Assembly: GCF_000330505.1 (NCBI RefSeq)
Contig: NW_004443615.1
Span: 66,666 to 130,665 of the forward strand
DNA length: 64,000 bases
DNA from: Entamoeba invadens IP1
Taxonomy: Eukaryota; Evosea; Mastigamoebida; Endamoebidae
Direction of reading: 5' to 3'
Shown piece after piece: positions 51,605-62,524 of the stretch (positions are counted from its first letter, which is position 1; every line of letters starts with the position of its first letter). The position numbers were made by a program, and so were the translations under genes. The notes under the pieces are model-generated. The model did no database searches, was not told the origin of the DNA, and saw only the letters and a list, made by a program, of their open reading frames with translations.

Positions 51605-51828
51605 TTTTGTGTTTTTTGTTTTATCGCATTGCGTTCAGTCAACCCACTCAATAATGTCACTTTAACTATATTTATAGTTAATTTTGTTATATTTTATAAT
51701 ATAATTGAAAATAGTTATCGCAACCCTGTTTTTTGTGATTTTATTTTCATATTTTATTCGTTTCTAAACACAGAAATGTTATCACAACAATGCGATAAAA
51801 TAAACAATCAATTTAAAAACACTTTCTT

Positions 51829-52935
51829 CTAAGAAACGATAAACCGAGAGTGGTCCAACATCGACTTGGTCATAATCGATTGATATAGCCACTCTAACGC
51901 AACACACCCATGCATTATCCCAATGTCATAATCAGCGTCGTCGTTGGTGATTTTGCCACCACACAATTTAATTAAAGAAATGATTAAAGTGCGTTCAGTG
52001 ACGCCACAATACCCAACACGAAACGTTAATCCATGGAAAATTCTTAACTTGCGCTCAGGTACTGGTTTTCCGTTTGAGAAAGTGCAACAAAACCACCGCT
52101 CTTCAACAGGACACTTTCGTAGTAATGATTCCTCAATCCACTCTTCGTTCAATATCCAACATCCACGACAGATCCCCATCATTGCTTTAATGGTTTTTTG
52201 TGAGCTCTTTGAAACCACGTGTGTGGTCATACTATCAACCGACTCAACTGGAAATACATGGGGTAATTCAGTCAATTGTTCTTTCAATTCTTTTTCCTCG
52301 TCTCTGTCGAACCCCGTGAGACAAACGTAAATTTGTGACTGGTCGTCTCTTTTTAGGACTTTTGTGAGCTTGTTGTGTTTCACCTTTTCGTTCGTTTCAG
52401 TTGGTTGGTGTACATTAACCACCACCTTTTGTGAAACCAACTCGTTTTTTTGTTTCGCACCAACTCTCTTCTTCAAATACTCTCTCTGTATTTCGTCTGC
52501 TAAAAACATCGGTTGTTTCAGTTCTTCTTTTTTTCTCAGCTTCATTCGACTTTTTGGTGATGTTTCTATTTTGTCAAAAGTGTGTGCAATAACAGCCGAT
52601 TTGTCTCTTTGTATTTTCGTTTGTTTCTTGTCTTTTTTCTCCTTCTTGCGGCGTTGTTGCGCCTTTTTAATCGGTTTCTCCCCTTTTGTTGGCAGTTGAT
52701 TTGTTTGACTTGTTGTGTCACTAAATTGCACTATTTGTGAAACACTCTGTGAGTCATTTTTTGTCTTTATGATGCCATTGTCGAGTTCGAAAATATTTGG
52801 GCAACCACTTTGACTCTCATTCTCTCCTTCTTGTATCCCCAAGTACTGTTCATACCTCTCCGCTCGTTGGAGTGACTTCAATGAGTCGCCCAATTCGTTG
52901 AGTAATTGAATTTGTGAGTCTTCCTGGATACTCAT
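51829..52935 (-). CDS. microcephalin-like BRCT protein
   Basis: A 368-residue protein. Residues 1-200 are charged and low complexity, with a strongly basic cluster (KKAQQRRKKEKKDKKQTK) that may direct nuclear import. The C-terminal part is a tandem BRCT: IYVCLTGFDRDEEKELKEQL (about 203-222), THVVSKSSQKTIKAMMGICRGCWILNEEWIEESL, the Trp-containing signature, then a second repeat, LRIFHGLTFRVGYCGV and LIKLCGGKITNDDADYDIGIMHG, ending EWLYQSIMTKSMLD. The GICRGCWIL block is very like the C-terminal BRCT pair of microcephalin, which binds phosphorylated H2A and helps DNA-damage signalling and mitotic entry. A general BRCT adaptor is the alternative. The stop lies 225 bases after the convergent TLDc gene. 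Confidence 0.8.
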   Translation of the reverse strand: MSIQEDSQIQLLNELGDSLKSLQRAERYEQYLGIQEGENESQSGCPNIFELDNGIIKTKNDSQSVSQIVQFSDTTSQTNQLPTKGEKPIKKAQQRRKKEKKDKKQTKIQRDKSAVIAHTFDKIETSPKSRMKLRKKEELKQPMFLADEIQREYLKKRVGAKQKNELVSQKVVVNVHQPTETNEKVKHNKLTKVLKRDDQSQIYVCLTGFDRDEEKELKEQLTELPHVFPVESVDSMTTHVVSKSSQKTIKAMMGICRGCWILNEEWIEESLLRKCPVEERWFCCTFSNGKPVPERKLRIFHGLTFRVGYCGVTERTLIISLIKLCGGKITNDDADYDIGIMHGCVALEWLYQSIMTKSMLDHSRFIVS

Positions 52936-53057
52936 AAATACATTTCTTTGTTCCTTTTTATTGTTGCGTCGGTATTCTTATTAATTTCTTTATAATATCA
53001 TTACTACAATTTTAATGTAAATAAAAACCTCAATTATATGGAAATAGCAAATTAGAA

Positions 53058-54986
53058 TTAAATGAGTGTGGTTTTAACATACAAATCACCAAAACCTTCA
53101 CCTTTTGGAAGACCACAACCCTCAATAAGGTAATTCGCGTCTTGGACAAAAAACATAAAACTGTGAGAGGTGCCATCCACCATTTTAATTTCAACAACCT
53201 TTGTCTTGTCTTTGAATTTTGAATCAAATTCGATAGAAGTGTAAAGATCGGCTCCTTTTCTCTTAAACACCGGGTCTGTCGTTGTAACTTTCATCTTATA
53301 TATCACGGGTTCTATTTTTGAGTCAACAGTGACTTCCTCGCCTTCTTCAATTCCTTTCGCAATTGGTATCATAAACTTCTCCCCATCAATTTCAGTCTGT
53401 ACATTCCCACCTTTCATCACCGTTAGAAGTGGAACTTTCAAAATGCATTTCTTGACCTTTTCTATCGCTACTCGTATCACAACATTCAGCGGCTTTTCCC
53501 CAAAAATGGTCGACCCTTTCTCTTCAAAAATGAAGTCAGTGATACCCTTTTTGACTTGCTCGAGATCAACAGAGAAGATGACCGGGTCGTGTGAAACCGC
53601 CATGTTTTCCTTGATGATCAGTCTAGTAATCTCAACAGCAAACTTCCCTCCAGCTTCCAAAGTCTTTTCGCTGATTCTTAAAGTGTATGTTTCAGTCAAT
53701 TCAAATGTAACAAAGTTCTTCAGTCCCCGCTCCATCACGTCCAATATTTTTCGGACCACTTGTGTTTTTTCAAATACGTTCTGACTCAGTTCTTCTCGTC
53801 TTTCTCTTGGCGTGTCGTCTTCGAAAAGTTCGTCGAAGTTTGGCTCCATTGGTTTCAGAAATTCCAAAGGAAAGTTAAAGTTCACAGCATCACTTTTGGT
53901 ACCAACTAATAAATTTGTGGAATTCAGGTTGATTGGACTATTGATGGAAACTTGGGGCAATTCCTTTCCTAATTGAATTGTTTCATCTGTCACTTGTTTG
54001 AACATCGTGTCAAGTACTTCTTGGACTTCTTTATTGCCTTCCGTCTCGTTTTGTTTGACTTTTGGTGATTTGTCTCTCTTTCTTTCGATTAGAATCGATT
54101 TTTCCAATTCAGCAATTTGTTCTTTGTATTTCGCGTTTTGCGACAAAAGATTGAGGTTTTCCTCTTGCAATTTTATAAAGGAGTTTTCCATTGCGACAAA
54201 ATTTTCAATTGTTATGTTCTTTTCTGTGATTTCTTTTTCAAGACATTCTATTTCAGACAACAACTCGTTGTTTTCAGCAAGTGATCTTTTGAGTTGAAAG
54301 TCGATCTCGTTTTTTTGTTTGTTTAATCTGTCATTGAGGAGTTGGAGTGGTGTTGGGTTGGTCCATCTTCTCTTAAATTCATCAAAAGTTATTTGGTTTT
54401 TAATCTCGAGTATCTGTTTTCCATCTGTCAGTCCAAAGTTGTTTTTGTCGAAAGTCTTCAGACTGATTTCAAGCTCTTCAAAGATAGCCTCAGTTTGTGA
54501 AATTTTTTCCAGCTTCTGTTCGTCGGATGTGCTTCCATCAAATAAGCCAAAAATCATTGCGATAAAAAGACCAACATCTTCCAAGTAAAAGAGGCGATCA
54601 AACATAAATTTAGAGTAATGCAAAATTGTTTTTGCATCATGGTAATAATGGTTCTTTTCAATATCTGGTTCATCTTTCATGTGGACAAAGCAATTTTTCA
54701 AAAACTCAAAGTCTGTTGTACTTATTAAGTCGTTAACTGCGTTTTCAAAATATTCAGAAATGCAATAGTTCATCATTTTTGGTATGTCACGAATGACTTC
54801 AGACGACACAATGTGACACAAAGGAAAAGCTCTTTTCTTTGTGAATACAGAAAATGTTGTGTTGAACGTGTCAACCAATTCGTTGACAAGTTCAAATCCA
54901 ATGCTAGGTGTGTTTTCATCACTCGAACAACACGTGACAATCAGCTTGTATGTTCTGACAAGTGGAGTCAGTAAATCATTGTTCAT
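53058..54986 (-). CDS. coiled-coil protein with DnaJ-type C-terminal domain and no J domain
   Basis: A 642-residue protein starting MNNDLLTPLVRTYKLIV. Residues 1-200 are helical and not recognised. Residues about 215-310 are a clear coiled coil (NDRLNKQKNEIDFQLKRSLAENNEL...). A linker rich in acidic and Ser residues follows, with FDELFEDDTPRERREEL. The last 220 residues resemble the two beta-sandwich substrate-binding domains of Hsp40/DnaJ: VPLLTVMKGGNVQTEIDGEKFMIPIAKGIEEGEEV (about 515-550), then TTTDPVFKRKGADLYTSIEF (about 568-587; compare HPVFKRDGDDL in DnaJ), and the ending EGCGLPKGEGFGDLYVK (compare GKGLP...GRGDLYVK). No J domain (no HPD tripeptide) is present. Thus it may bind clients without recruiting Hsp70, or act as a scaffold. 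The N-terminal function is unknown. Confidence 0.75.
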   Translation of the reverse strand: MNNDLLTPLVRTYKLIVTCCSSDENTPSIGFELVNELVDTFNTTFSVFTKKRAFPLCHIVSSEVIRDIPKMMNYCISEYFENAVNDLISTTDFEFLKNCFVHMKDEPDIEKNHYYHDAKTILHYSKFMFDRLFYLEDVGLFIAMIFGLFDGSTSDEQKLEKISQTEAIFEELEISLKTFDKNNFGLTDGKQILEIKNQITFDEFKRRWTNPTPLQLLNDRLNKQKNEIDFQLKRSLAENNELLSEIECLEKEITEKNITIENFVAMENSFIKLQEENLNLLSQNAKYKEQIAELEKSILIERKRDKSPKVKQNETEGNKEVQEVLDTMFKQVTDETIQLGKELPQVSINSPINLNSTNLLVGTKSDAVNFNFPLEFLKPMEPNFDELFEDDTPRERREELSQNVFEKTQVVRKILDVMERGLKNFVTFELTETYTLRISEKTLEAGGKFAVEITRLIIKENMAVSHDPVIFSVDLEQVKKGITDFIFEEKGSTIFGEKPLNVVIRVAIEKVKKCILKVPLLTVMKGGNVQTEIDGEKFMIPIAKGIEEGEEVTVDSKIEPVIYKMKVTTTDPVFKRKGADLYTSIEFDSKFKDKTKVVEIKMVDGTSHSFMFFVQDANYLIEGCGLPKGEGFGDLYVKTTLI

Positions 54987-55368
54987 TGTGTTAATGAACT
55001 TTTAGTGCTTGAATAGTGAATTCTTAATAAAGTGGATTTGGAGGTTATAAACATACTTATTCTTTTGCTAAATTGATTCAACAAAATTCACAACAAGTTT
55101 TGGATTCTTTGGTATAAGTTTTCCCATATTTTTCTGATAGTAACAAACTAACAAATTAAAAAATGAAACACTGACATACTTTTTATAAAAATGATGTAAA
55201 ATAGTTCATTAGTTTGTTAGTAGTTTTTACTATTATATTATAAATAATTATTAATAAATTATTAATTAAAGTCCTAATATACTTATTAGATAATAATTTA
55301 TTATTTAATAATTAAAACCAAAAAAATAATTAATATTGTTACAGACAGACTGAACACAAGTCAAAAAA
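54987..55368. other. intergenic region
   Basis: About 380 bases upstream of the DnaJ-CTD gene and downstream of the LRR gene. AT-rich; no gene recognised. Confidence 0.4.
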
Positions 55369-56406
55369 TCACCAATAATGAACAAAGTTGTTTTCTTCAA
55401 TAAAAGACAACCATGCCGGTTTCAGAAATGCGTTGGAAGGTATTTTCAATGTTTTTTGGTTTAACAACGAGTCGAAGAAACATGAATTTCCAAATTTTGG
55501 AAGTTTCTTAGAAAAGTTGATTTTTGATAATTTTGAACATCTAAAGAAGCTTTCATCTTCAATCTTTTTGACAGCTGGAAGGTCAATTGTTTCAAGAGAT
55601 GAACATCCAAAGAAAGTACATTCTTCTATTGTTGTTACTGTTGATGGGATTGTAATTGTTTTCAATGAAATGCAACCAGAGAAGCATTTTTGATTGATCA
55701 ACACAAGTCCCTTGTGTATAATTACTTTTTCGAGGGACTTGCATCCCAAAAAACAAAATTTGCCTATCGAAAGGACGTTCTTTGGAATTTCAATTTGAGT
55801 TAGAGAAACACAATGGACAAAACAGGAGTCATTCAATTGCTTAAGTAACATTGGAAGTTTGATTTCTGATAGTTTACAACAGTTGAGAAAACAATAATTG
55901 CCAATTGAAAGGAGTGTTGAAGGAAGTGAAACACTTTGTAATGATAAACAATTGTCAAAACACATTTCTCCAATTGAAGTGACTCCATTTGGTATATTAA
56001 CACTTTTGAGAAATTCGTTGTGATAAAAACAGTTATTTGCAATGGATTTTATTGTCAGTGGTACCACATTACCAAACAAGTTTCTATCCTTTTTAGAATA
56101 ATTTACTTTTTTGTACTCTACATTGTCATCCGAATTTTGAGTATCTTCGTAATTGACGGGATACAATACAACCTTTTTGAAGAACTTTTCTTCGTTAAAA
56201 CAGTAATCTTTTGTTGTATAAATGACCAATGTTTCAATTTTTGGGAAGAAATACCTTGTTCTGACATTCAATGGAATCGGGTTAAAATGAAACTTATCAA
56301 GTGTGTCTTTATATTTTTTACATACAAGTATGACATTGATAAAGTCTTTGATTGATGTAAAATACTTTGAGACAATCATTAAGCTGTATCCATCTAATTT
56401 TTTCAT
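55369..56406 (-). CDS. BspA-like leucine-rich repeat protein
   Basis: A 345-residue protein starting MKKLDGYSLMIVSKYFTS, the standard start of the Entamoeba BspA-like family; the TTG three codons earlier is ignored. Residues 1-45 are an F-box-like helical cap (MIVSKYFTSIKDFINVILVCKKY). From about 120 there are nine to ten TpLRR repeats of about 23 residues, of the type IPNGVTSIGEMCFDNCLSLQSV, each with the SIG.xCF..C..L core. The last repeat ends SNAFLKPAWLSFIEE. The family is greatly expanded in Entamoeba, some members reach the surface, and its treponeme-type repeats suggest ancient transfer from bacteria. The specific role is unknown. Confidence 0.92.
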   Translation of the reverse strand: MKKLDGYSLMIVSKYFTSIKDFINVILVCKKYKDTLDKFHFNPIPLNVRTRYFFPKIETLVIYTTKDYCFNEEKFFKKVVLYPVNYEDTQNSDDNVEYKKVNYSKKDRNLFGNVVPLTIKSIANNCFYHNEFLKSVNIPNGVTSIGEMCFDNCLSLQSVSLPSTLLSIGNYCFLNCCKLSEIKLPMLLKQLNDSCFVHCVSLTQIEIPKNVLSIGKFCFLGCKSLEKVIIHKGLVLINQKCFSGCISLKTITIPSTVTTIEECTFFGCSSLETIDLPAVKKIEDESFFRCSKLSKINFSKKLPKFGNSCFFDSLLNQKTLKIPSNAFLKPAWLSFIEENNFVHYW

Positions 56407-56600
56407 TGTAACCAAATGATTTTACAGTAATATGTCTTAAAAACACTCTTAGATCTTCTTCATAACATAAAGTTAATGACTTTCGAAGTCTATGTTGGAA
56501 ATACAAGCGAAAATGTTTTAAATTTACAAACAAGAAAAATATAATAATTTAGTATTGCATAATTTAAAAAAAAATGAACAAAATGAATAAAAATAACGAA

Positions 56601-57176
56601 TTAGATTAAAACGACTAGAAGCATAGCAAGCATGATGAAACTCATGAAAGCTCCAGAAGTGTTTGTTTCAAGTTTTATGTATCCAACATCTTCTTTTAAA
56701 CATTTGAAAAGAGTTTGATTTTCAGTTGAAATTACTTTACCTTCACATTTGTTGTCTTCATACAAAGATGTCACTACCTTATCAGATTCCACTTTTGATT
56801 TTTGGTATTTACCAGGAGTATCACTCAAGACGCATCCTCCTTTGAAATACAATGGAACGGCGTATACTCCACTTGGGTTTATACAAGTTTCAACAAAATA
56901 TACTTCTCCGAAATAGATGTGAGAAGGCAATCGTTGTATTTCTTTAAAATCCTTCGCACCTTCTTTTTCTTCAACCATTTTTTTGCAATCATCACCAAGA
57001 AACAGAGTTAAATTATTAGGAGTTTGAGCACTGTGTTCAAGTCTTGCGAAATCGCTATCACCATATTTGTAACATTTCCCAAGCTCAATTGCCGTATAAT
57101 AGTAATTACCTTCAAGGAAGCCATAATCAGCAAGGGAGAGCGCAAATAATGTAAATAGAAGAAGAGCAAATTTCAT
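56601..57176 (-). CDS. small Cys-rich secreted, probably GPI-anchored protein
   Basis: A 191-residue protein. Signal peptide MKFALLLFTLFALSLA (1-16), then a short ectodomain with six cysteines (in KCYKYG, DDCKKM, ETCINP, GGCVLS, NKCEGK and LFKCLK), suggesting three disulfides, and N-glycosylation sites NLT (about 55), NQT (about 154) and NTS (about 173). The C-terminus is a hydrophobic tail, AFMSFIMLAMLLVVLI, directly at the end after NTSG, which is the form of a GPI attachment signal; a simple membrane anchor is the alternative. Function unknown; such proteins are typical of the Entamoeba surface or cyst stage. A single exon. Confidence 0.82.
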   Translation of the reverse strand: MKFALLLFTLFALSLADYGFLEGNYYYTAIELGKCYKYGDSDFARLEHSAQTPNNLTLFLGDDCKKMVEEKEGAKDFKEIQRLPSHIYFGEVYFVETCINPSGVYAVPLYFKGGCVLSDTPGKYQKSKVESDKVVTSLYEDNKCEGKVISTENQTLFKCLKEDVGYIKLETNTSGAFMSFIMLAMLLVVLI

Positions 57177-59467
57177 TTGATTTTTGAGTGATCGACACCT
57201 TTATTAATACCAGGAACATCTTCAAAAAATGACATATTATTTTTTATGTCATAAACACATTATTATATGTTAAAACATGATAATAATATGTTATAATAAT
57301 AATTAATAATAATTTTTTTGAACAATAAAAGGTTGTTTATGAGAAAAGTTATTTCTTTTTGATTTATTTAAAAAGTCAAATTAATTGATTATCAATTAAC
57401 TTTAAAAAGCATACATTGATAATGATGTCAAATTTGTAAAAAATATTAAAAATATTTTCTATGTTCAAAAAGTAATGTAATTATAATGTTTAAGTTAAAA
57501 TGTTTTAAAACATTATAAAAACGTAAAAGATTTTTAACCAAACACTTTGATACAGACAACAGAGGATATGATAATGACCTCCACAATGTTTAGATCATTT
57601 CTTAAAATTGGTCAAATAGTATTGTAACAGTGTTAAAATATAAATCATATTAGATACAATTTTTGTAATTAAAAAGACCAACAATTTCGTACCTTTATTC
57701 ATTATTTTAAAAGTAGTATATTTTATTATTTATTAAAGGGTTTCTTGAGGATAAGGTGTATCCTCAGGATTAAAGCTTTCCTTATTAAAAAATATTTTTC
57801 TGAGGATACAAAAATCAAATCCATAAGGTTCAGTTCCCCATAAGGCCCACTTTCATAACTCAAGTTATAAGTTACACTTAATATTTCGAGTCAAAGTTCA
57901 AATTTTAAATAATGGTAATAATTTGTCATAAATGCCAAAAAATTAAATACAATCAAAAAATCGCCACAATAATCAGTAAACAAAAACAATAATTATATCT
58001 CGCGAACTTGAGACGGGAAATAACAAAACGTGAAATAAACTTGTTCATATTATGATTATATACTTATTGAAATTATTTCCGAATCCGTCTTTATAACATA
58101 ATAATTGAAATTTACGTTTAAATTGATAATTGTTTTTTTATCAAAATGAAAATTGAAAAAGTCGAAAACATTAATTTATAAAAATGCATTTTTTAAAATA
58201 ACAAATTTATTAATAATTTTGTAATTTATGCAATTATTCAAATTTATTATAATAACAAAGTTAATCATATTGTGTATATTTTAATATGATTGTTTCATTT
58301 TGATATTAACTTGTGTTTTAAACAGATTTACAGTTCTGAGGATGGCAATTATATTCTGAGGATGACAGAAATAGAAAGTTTACACTTTTACATCTATCTG
58401 AAATGTATATTGAGTAAGTTACTATTTTTGAATATGGGAACACGTCATTTCACTTCTTAGATGTTTAAGTCTGTGTTGACAAAGTCTGTTTGTTACACGA
58501 CTTACCATCCTCAGAGATATGTATAGCACTGCCACTTCTGATTTAAAATTCTATAAATAAAATTATCAAAGAATTTTTATAAAGTGGGTTTTGATAATTG
58601 ATTATATCAAAAATCGTCAAAACACAACAAAAACGCCAATTAATATATAAAATTGATTATTAAATTGAACAAATTTCTATTGAGAATTAATATTGTATAA
58701 TAAAAAAATAATATAAACATATATTTCTTGTGTGTATATGTTTTTAAAAAATAAATAAAAACGTTTAAAACAAAAATGATTTTATTTTAAAAATTTGTTT
58801 ATTTATCAATCGTTGTTTCATCGATATCCAAAACCTCTCTTTTTGAATTTGCGCAAATACATAAATTGTCATCGCATAGAGTATACGTTATTAATACGTT
58901 ATTTGCTATCAATTTTTATTGTTTGAAATATCATGAATTGATTTATAATAAATTATTTTTGTAAAAAAATTAAAAATTGTTCGATTAATTTGTTTTGTGT
59001 TTTTGATAAAAAAATTGACTTTTTCGATAATTTAAATGTCTGTCAAATGTTTTCATTTAAACCAAAGTTAGTCTTGTGGTAAATCAAAAAATAGAAGTAG
59101 ATTATTTTTTTGTAAAAATCAACTGAAAGAATCATCTTTCAAAAAATCCATAAATAGCATTTTTAAAGAAAATCACGTGTTTCAAAATATACCTTTTTGA
59201 TCTTAGGCAAAAAAATCTAAATTGAAAGAAATTATGTTTAAGATATTTACCATCCTCAGAAAAATTAACAATCCTCATGAATCCCTTAAGAATTGATTAA
59301 TAATTGATTATAATAATGATTTTTAAAAATTATTATTATATAAATATATAACAATCCAATCACTCCATTACATAAAAAATACGACAAACAAATTATTATT
59401 CGAATTGTAACAGTAATCCACCAAGTGAAGATAAGTCTCCCTCGTTATATTCTTTGAGAAGTCTTCT
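57177..59467. other. 2.3-kb AT-rich intergenic region with a transposon-like element
   Basis: Contains the CTGAGGAT-repeat element at 57734-59289. No gene-length frame. Outside the element, 57177-57733 is AT-rich with nothing recognised. Confidence 0.5.
57734..59289. mobile_element. 1.56-kb non-autonomous DNA transposon-like element with CTGAGGAT subterminal repeats
   Basis: The left end AAAGGGTTTCTTGAGGATAA and the inverted right end TTAAGGGATTCATGAGGATT are imperfect terminal repeats; TTAA occurs at both outer edges (57733-57736; 59286-59289 reads TTAA), as in piggyBac insertions, though other superfamilies are possible. The motif CTGAGGAT(G) recurs at 57763-57770, 57800-57807, 58336-58344 and 58356-58364, and inverted at about 58506-58514 and 59252-59259. 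No transposase frame; the interior is AT-rich. Confidence is limited by the imperfect ends. Confidence 0.5.
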
Positions 59468-62400
59468 TCACTTAGCGATTCTGTACTTGATAGTCCCAAC
59501 AATTATAACAATTAGAAGAGTAATAAGAATCAAAGCTCCTATGACTGATGGTACTACTATTACAACGACTGTTTTAGTGTTAGAATCTTTAGGGTAGTCT
59601 TTTTTAATTTTATTTTTAGGGAGTCTGTAAATTGGTAATATGCCATCGTCTTTAGTGAATGTTAAATAGACGCTTTCTGGTACCTTACAAAGAACATACG
59701 AGTTGACAAAGTCAAACACAAATTTGTTATCGTCAGAAGAAGTGTGGACACATTCCAAATAAAGGGGTTCTATCCATAACTTAGTTTGCCCATTCTCTTC
59801 TGTTTCTCTTATTCTTAAAAAGTCATTAATAGGATATGTACTTGCCTCTGTGAAGTCGACTGTTGAATATTCACTAATTCCCATATATATGGCTGAATGG
59901 TTTTCTGCAACTATTTCAGTAAATTTGACAGCGTCTCCTACGATATACCCAATCGTGAAACTTTCATCTCGCCCACCAATTGAGTCATTGTATTTGACTG
60001 GCATTCTAAACCCTAAATTGTCTTTTGCTTCATCGATTTTTTCATTAAAATAATTTAACAAAGGATATTGACTTCCCATGACCTTCGCACGTCCATCTAT
60101 AGTCCCAAATATTGCAGTTGACCCACACGCATAAAATCGATCATATTGTATCATTTTTAAGTCGTCTAAACTCCCTGCAGCTTCCAACTCAAATTCTTCA
60201 TATTTGGTTGATTTGTCTCTGTTCAATGTCATCACTGTCAATGGAAAATCAACACCACTATAATCTACATATTTATCCTTCCCAACAAATACACAGTCAG
60301 TGATAAAGGTCGATATTTCTCTATTGAAAAATTCAAAGAAAACTGGAGCTCGTTGTGTGAGTTCAGCTGCAATGTATTTCACATAAAACACTTTAATAGA
60401 ATCTTCATAATTTGGAGTAAGAGTCTTCACTGAACTTTTCACCGGAGTGTCTGCTGTTGCTCTTTTTAGTCTAAACGTCTCTGCACGTGGCAAAGTCCTT
60501 TCATTAAACATGAAAACATTAGTCAACATGCTTGCTTCATCACAATGAACAAACTCGGGACTTAATATCTCTGCACATCCGACTACTTGACTGAGACACT
60601 CATAGTCATCATCAGTATTTGAATTCATTTGAGTCAAATCAATTCCTTTGATTGCAGTACACTCCTCTGGAGTGATATCAAGAACACTCACAAATCGCTT
60701 GAAAGAGTCACCAATATCACTTACATTAGCCGGTCTCTTTACATTATCACCAATACCACATCCTTGATTTTGTATAGCACATTTGGTAGCTAATTGGGGA
60801 CACTTTGAAAGAGCTTCTTCTTTAGATTTGAATACCCACCGATCGGTTTTAACATCACAAACATATCCCTCACAATTGGGATTGTCATCTTTTGAATTGA
60901 AATGTCTTCCATCATATGCATAACAGTAGTTGGGATGCGCAGGATCAAATTCAAACTCAACTGATTTCGGCTCTCCCAATGCAACTGCAACGCTCATTTC
61001 CAACTCTTCCAAATTGTATCTTGCTATTCTGCCATTGTCATCAACATTTGCCACACACAAATCAATAAAAAATATCAATTTGACATTCAGTTGGTGTATA
61101 ACACCCAGAGCTATCTGCAGGAAATCCATCAATTAAATGAATATCAACTGGACATTCAGAGAACTGTGCTATATACACTTTGGTCGTTGAATATGTTTCG
61201 ACACACAAACCTCTTGTGTTGGTTTGAATTAATAAAATTCCATAAAACAGTTGGAAGAGACCAAAAGTGGTAGTCATGGAAATACTGTGTGACTTCGGTC
61301 ATTGCAAAAGACCTCACATTTAACTCTATTTTTTGCTTATCAGTCAAATTCATATCCACATTATTTAAAAAGTCGAACATACAGACAGGCTCTTTTCCCA
61401 TATATGTCGACTTTCTATCTCTGAATGTGTTGCATTTGCCTGGGGCACTTCTGTTACAACAAGGATCACTATTAAAGTTATCAGTGTCTTCAAGATACTT
61501 GTTACAGTATTTCCACTTTGTAGACACTTTGGATGTTTCATCAAAGAATATGTAATCAACCATAGGAAAACAAAAGTATCCTTCTATGGAGAAAGTCATG
61601 AAAGTGGACACATCTATTCCTTCACTCCACATGGTCGTCGACAACACTTCTTCCCAATCTTTCATTGTCTCTGTGTATTCTTGTGTAAACCCAGTGTTAA
61701 ACATACGTTTACATATGTCTAAGTCATAGTCTATAAATACGTTACCCACTATGGAATAAACATTACTGTCTTTATTTTCTCCTCCTTTCTATTTGTGAGT
61801 TTGAATTATATCAATATATTTTTAAATTACAAACAATTTGTATTGATGTTAAAGTTCTCCCAAAAGTCGGTTTTGATATAATGGTGTTAGAAACAGGATA
61901 CGACATGAACGCAACAAAAGCCTTTGTAGTGTCTACATCTGGTTCTTCCAAAAAAGAAAGTGTTTTTGTGTAATTAGTCAAAGGGAAGAATGCAGTGGTC
62001 CAGTCAATTATTTTAGTCGTTTGCCAGGTTGTGAACTCAGTGTTGTGTACTTGTATTCTTTTGTTGAAACAGACTCTGAAGCATCTTTAAAAGTAAGAAC
62101 TAGTGTTGGTGCATTTGTCTCATCAGCATCTTTAAATTAATAAATTACACTTTTAAACGATTTCTAAATATATAACATTTTTTTCTATATTGAATCGGTG
62201 TTCTATTTATAATACATTAAATACACAAAATTTGACCACTTATTAACAGAACAAACATGTTGTTTTATAAGGTATAGTGGATGTCACTACCAACATTTCA
62301 AGGTTCGGAAATAGCGAGAGTGACGTTGTGAAAGTGTTACCTCTCACAAAAGGTCTGGTTGTATCTTCATTAATCATCAAGTCCAAATTAGTTTGTTCTT

Positions 62401-62524
62401 TAAAAGCAAACTCGACCGCTCTTTTGACTCTTAAATGTGTAGAGAGTGAAGTATCTTCCACCCATGGACTGATAGCCGACTTTGAGACGATAATAAGAGC
62501 AAAAAATATGGTTAGAACGACCAT
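59468..62524 (-). pseudogene. large type I membrane surface protein, frameshifted
   Basis: Minus-strand coding can be followed from ATG 62524 (signal peptide VVLTIFFALIIVSKSA) to the stop at 59468, about 890 residues. The C-terminus has one membrane segment (VVVIVVPSVIGALILITLLIVIIV) and a short basic tail. The ectodomain is Cys-rich and glycosylated, with blocks such as DPCCNRSAPGKCNTF and CAIQNQGCGIGDN. Two introns are supported by phase: 62130-62256 (GTTTGT donor, AAAG acceptor) and 61789-61834 (GTTTGT to ATAG). But the frame must shift by one base at three places: about 62060 (near an AAAA run), about 61210 and about 61070 (a T6 run). No splice pattern repairs these. Coding texture remains strong on both sides, so decay is recent, or the assembly has errors. 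I do not recognise the family; it is not a leishmanolysin, as no HExxH is visible. Confidence 0.6.

Noticed and set aside
59468..62524. Identification as an M8 (leishmanolysin) protease or a HAP2-type fusion protein
   Set aside because: No HExxH motif and no HAP2 signature; only general features of a Cys-rich surface protein remain.
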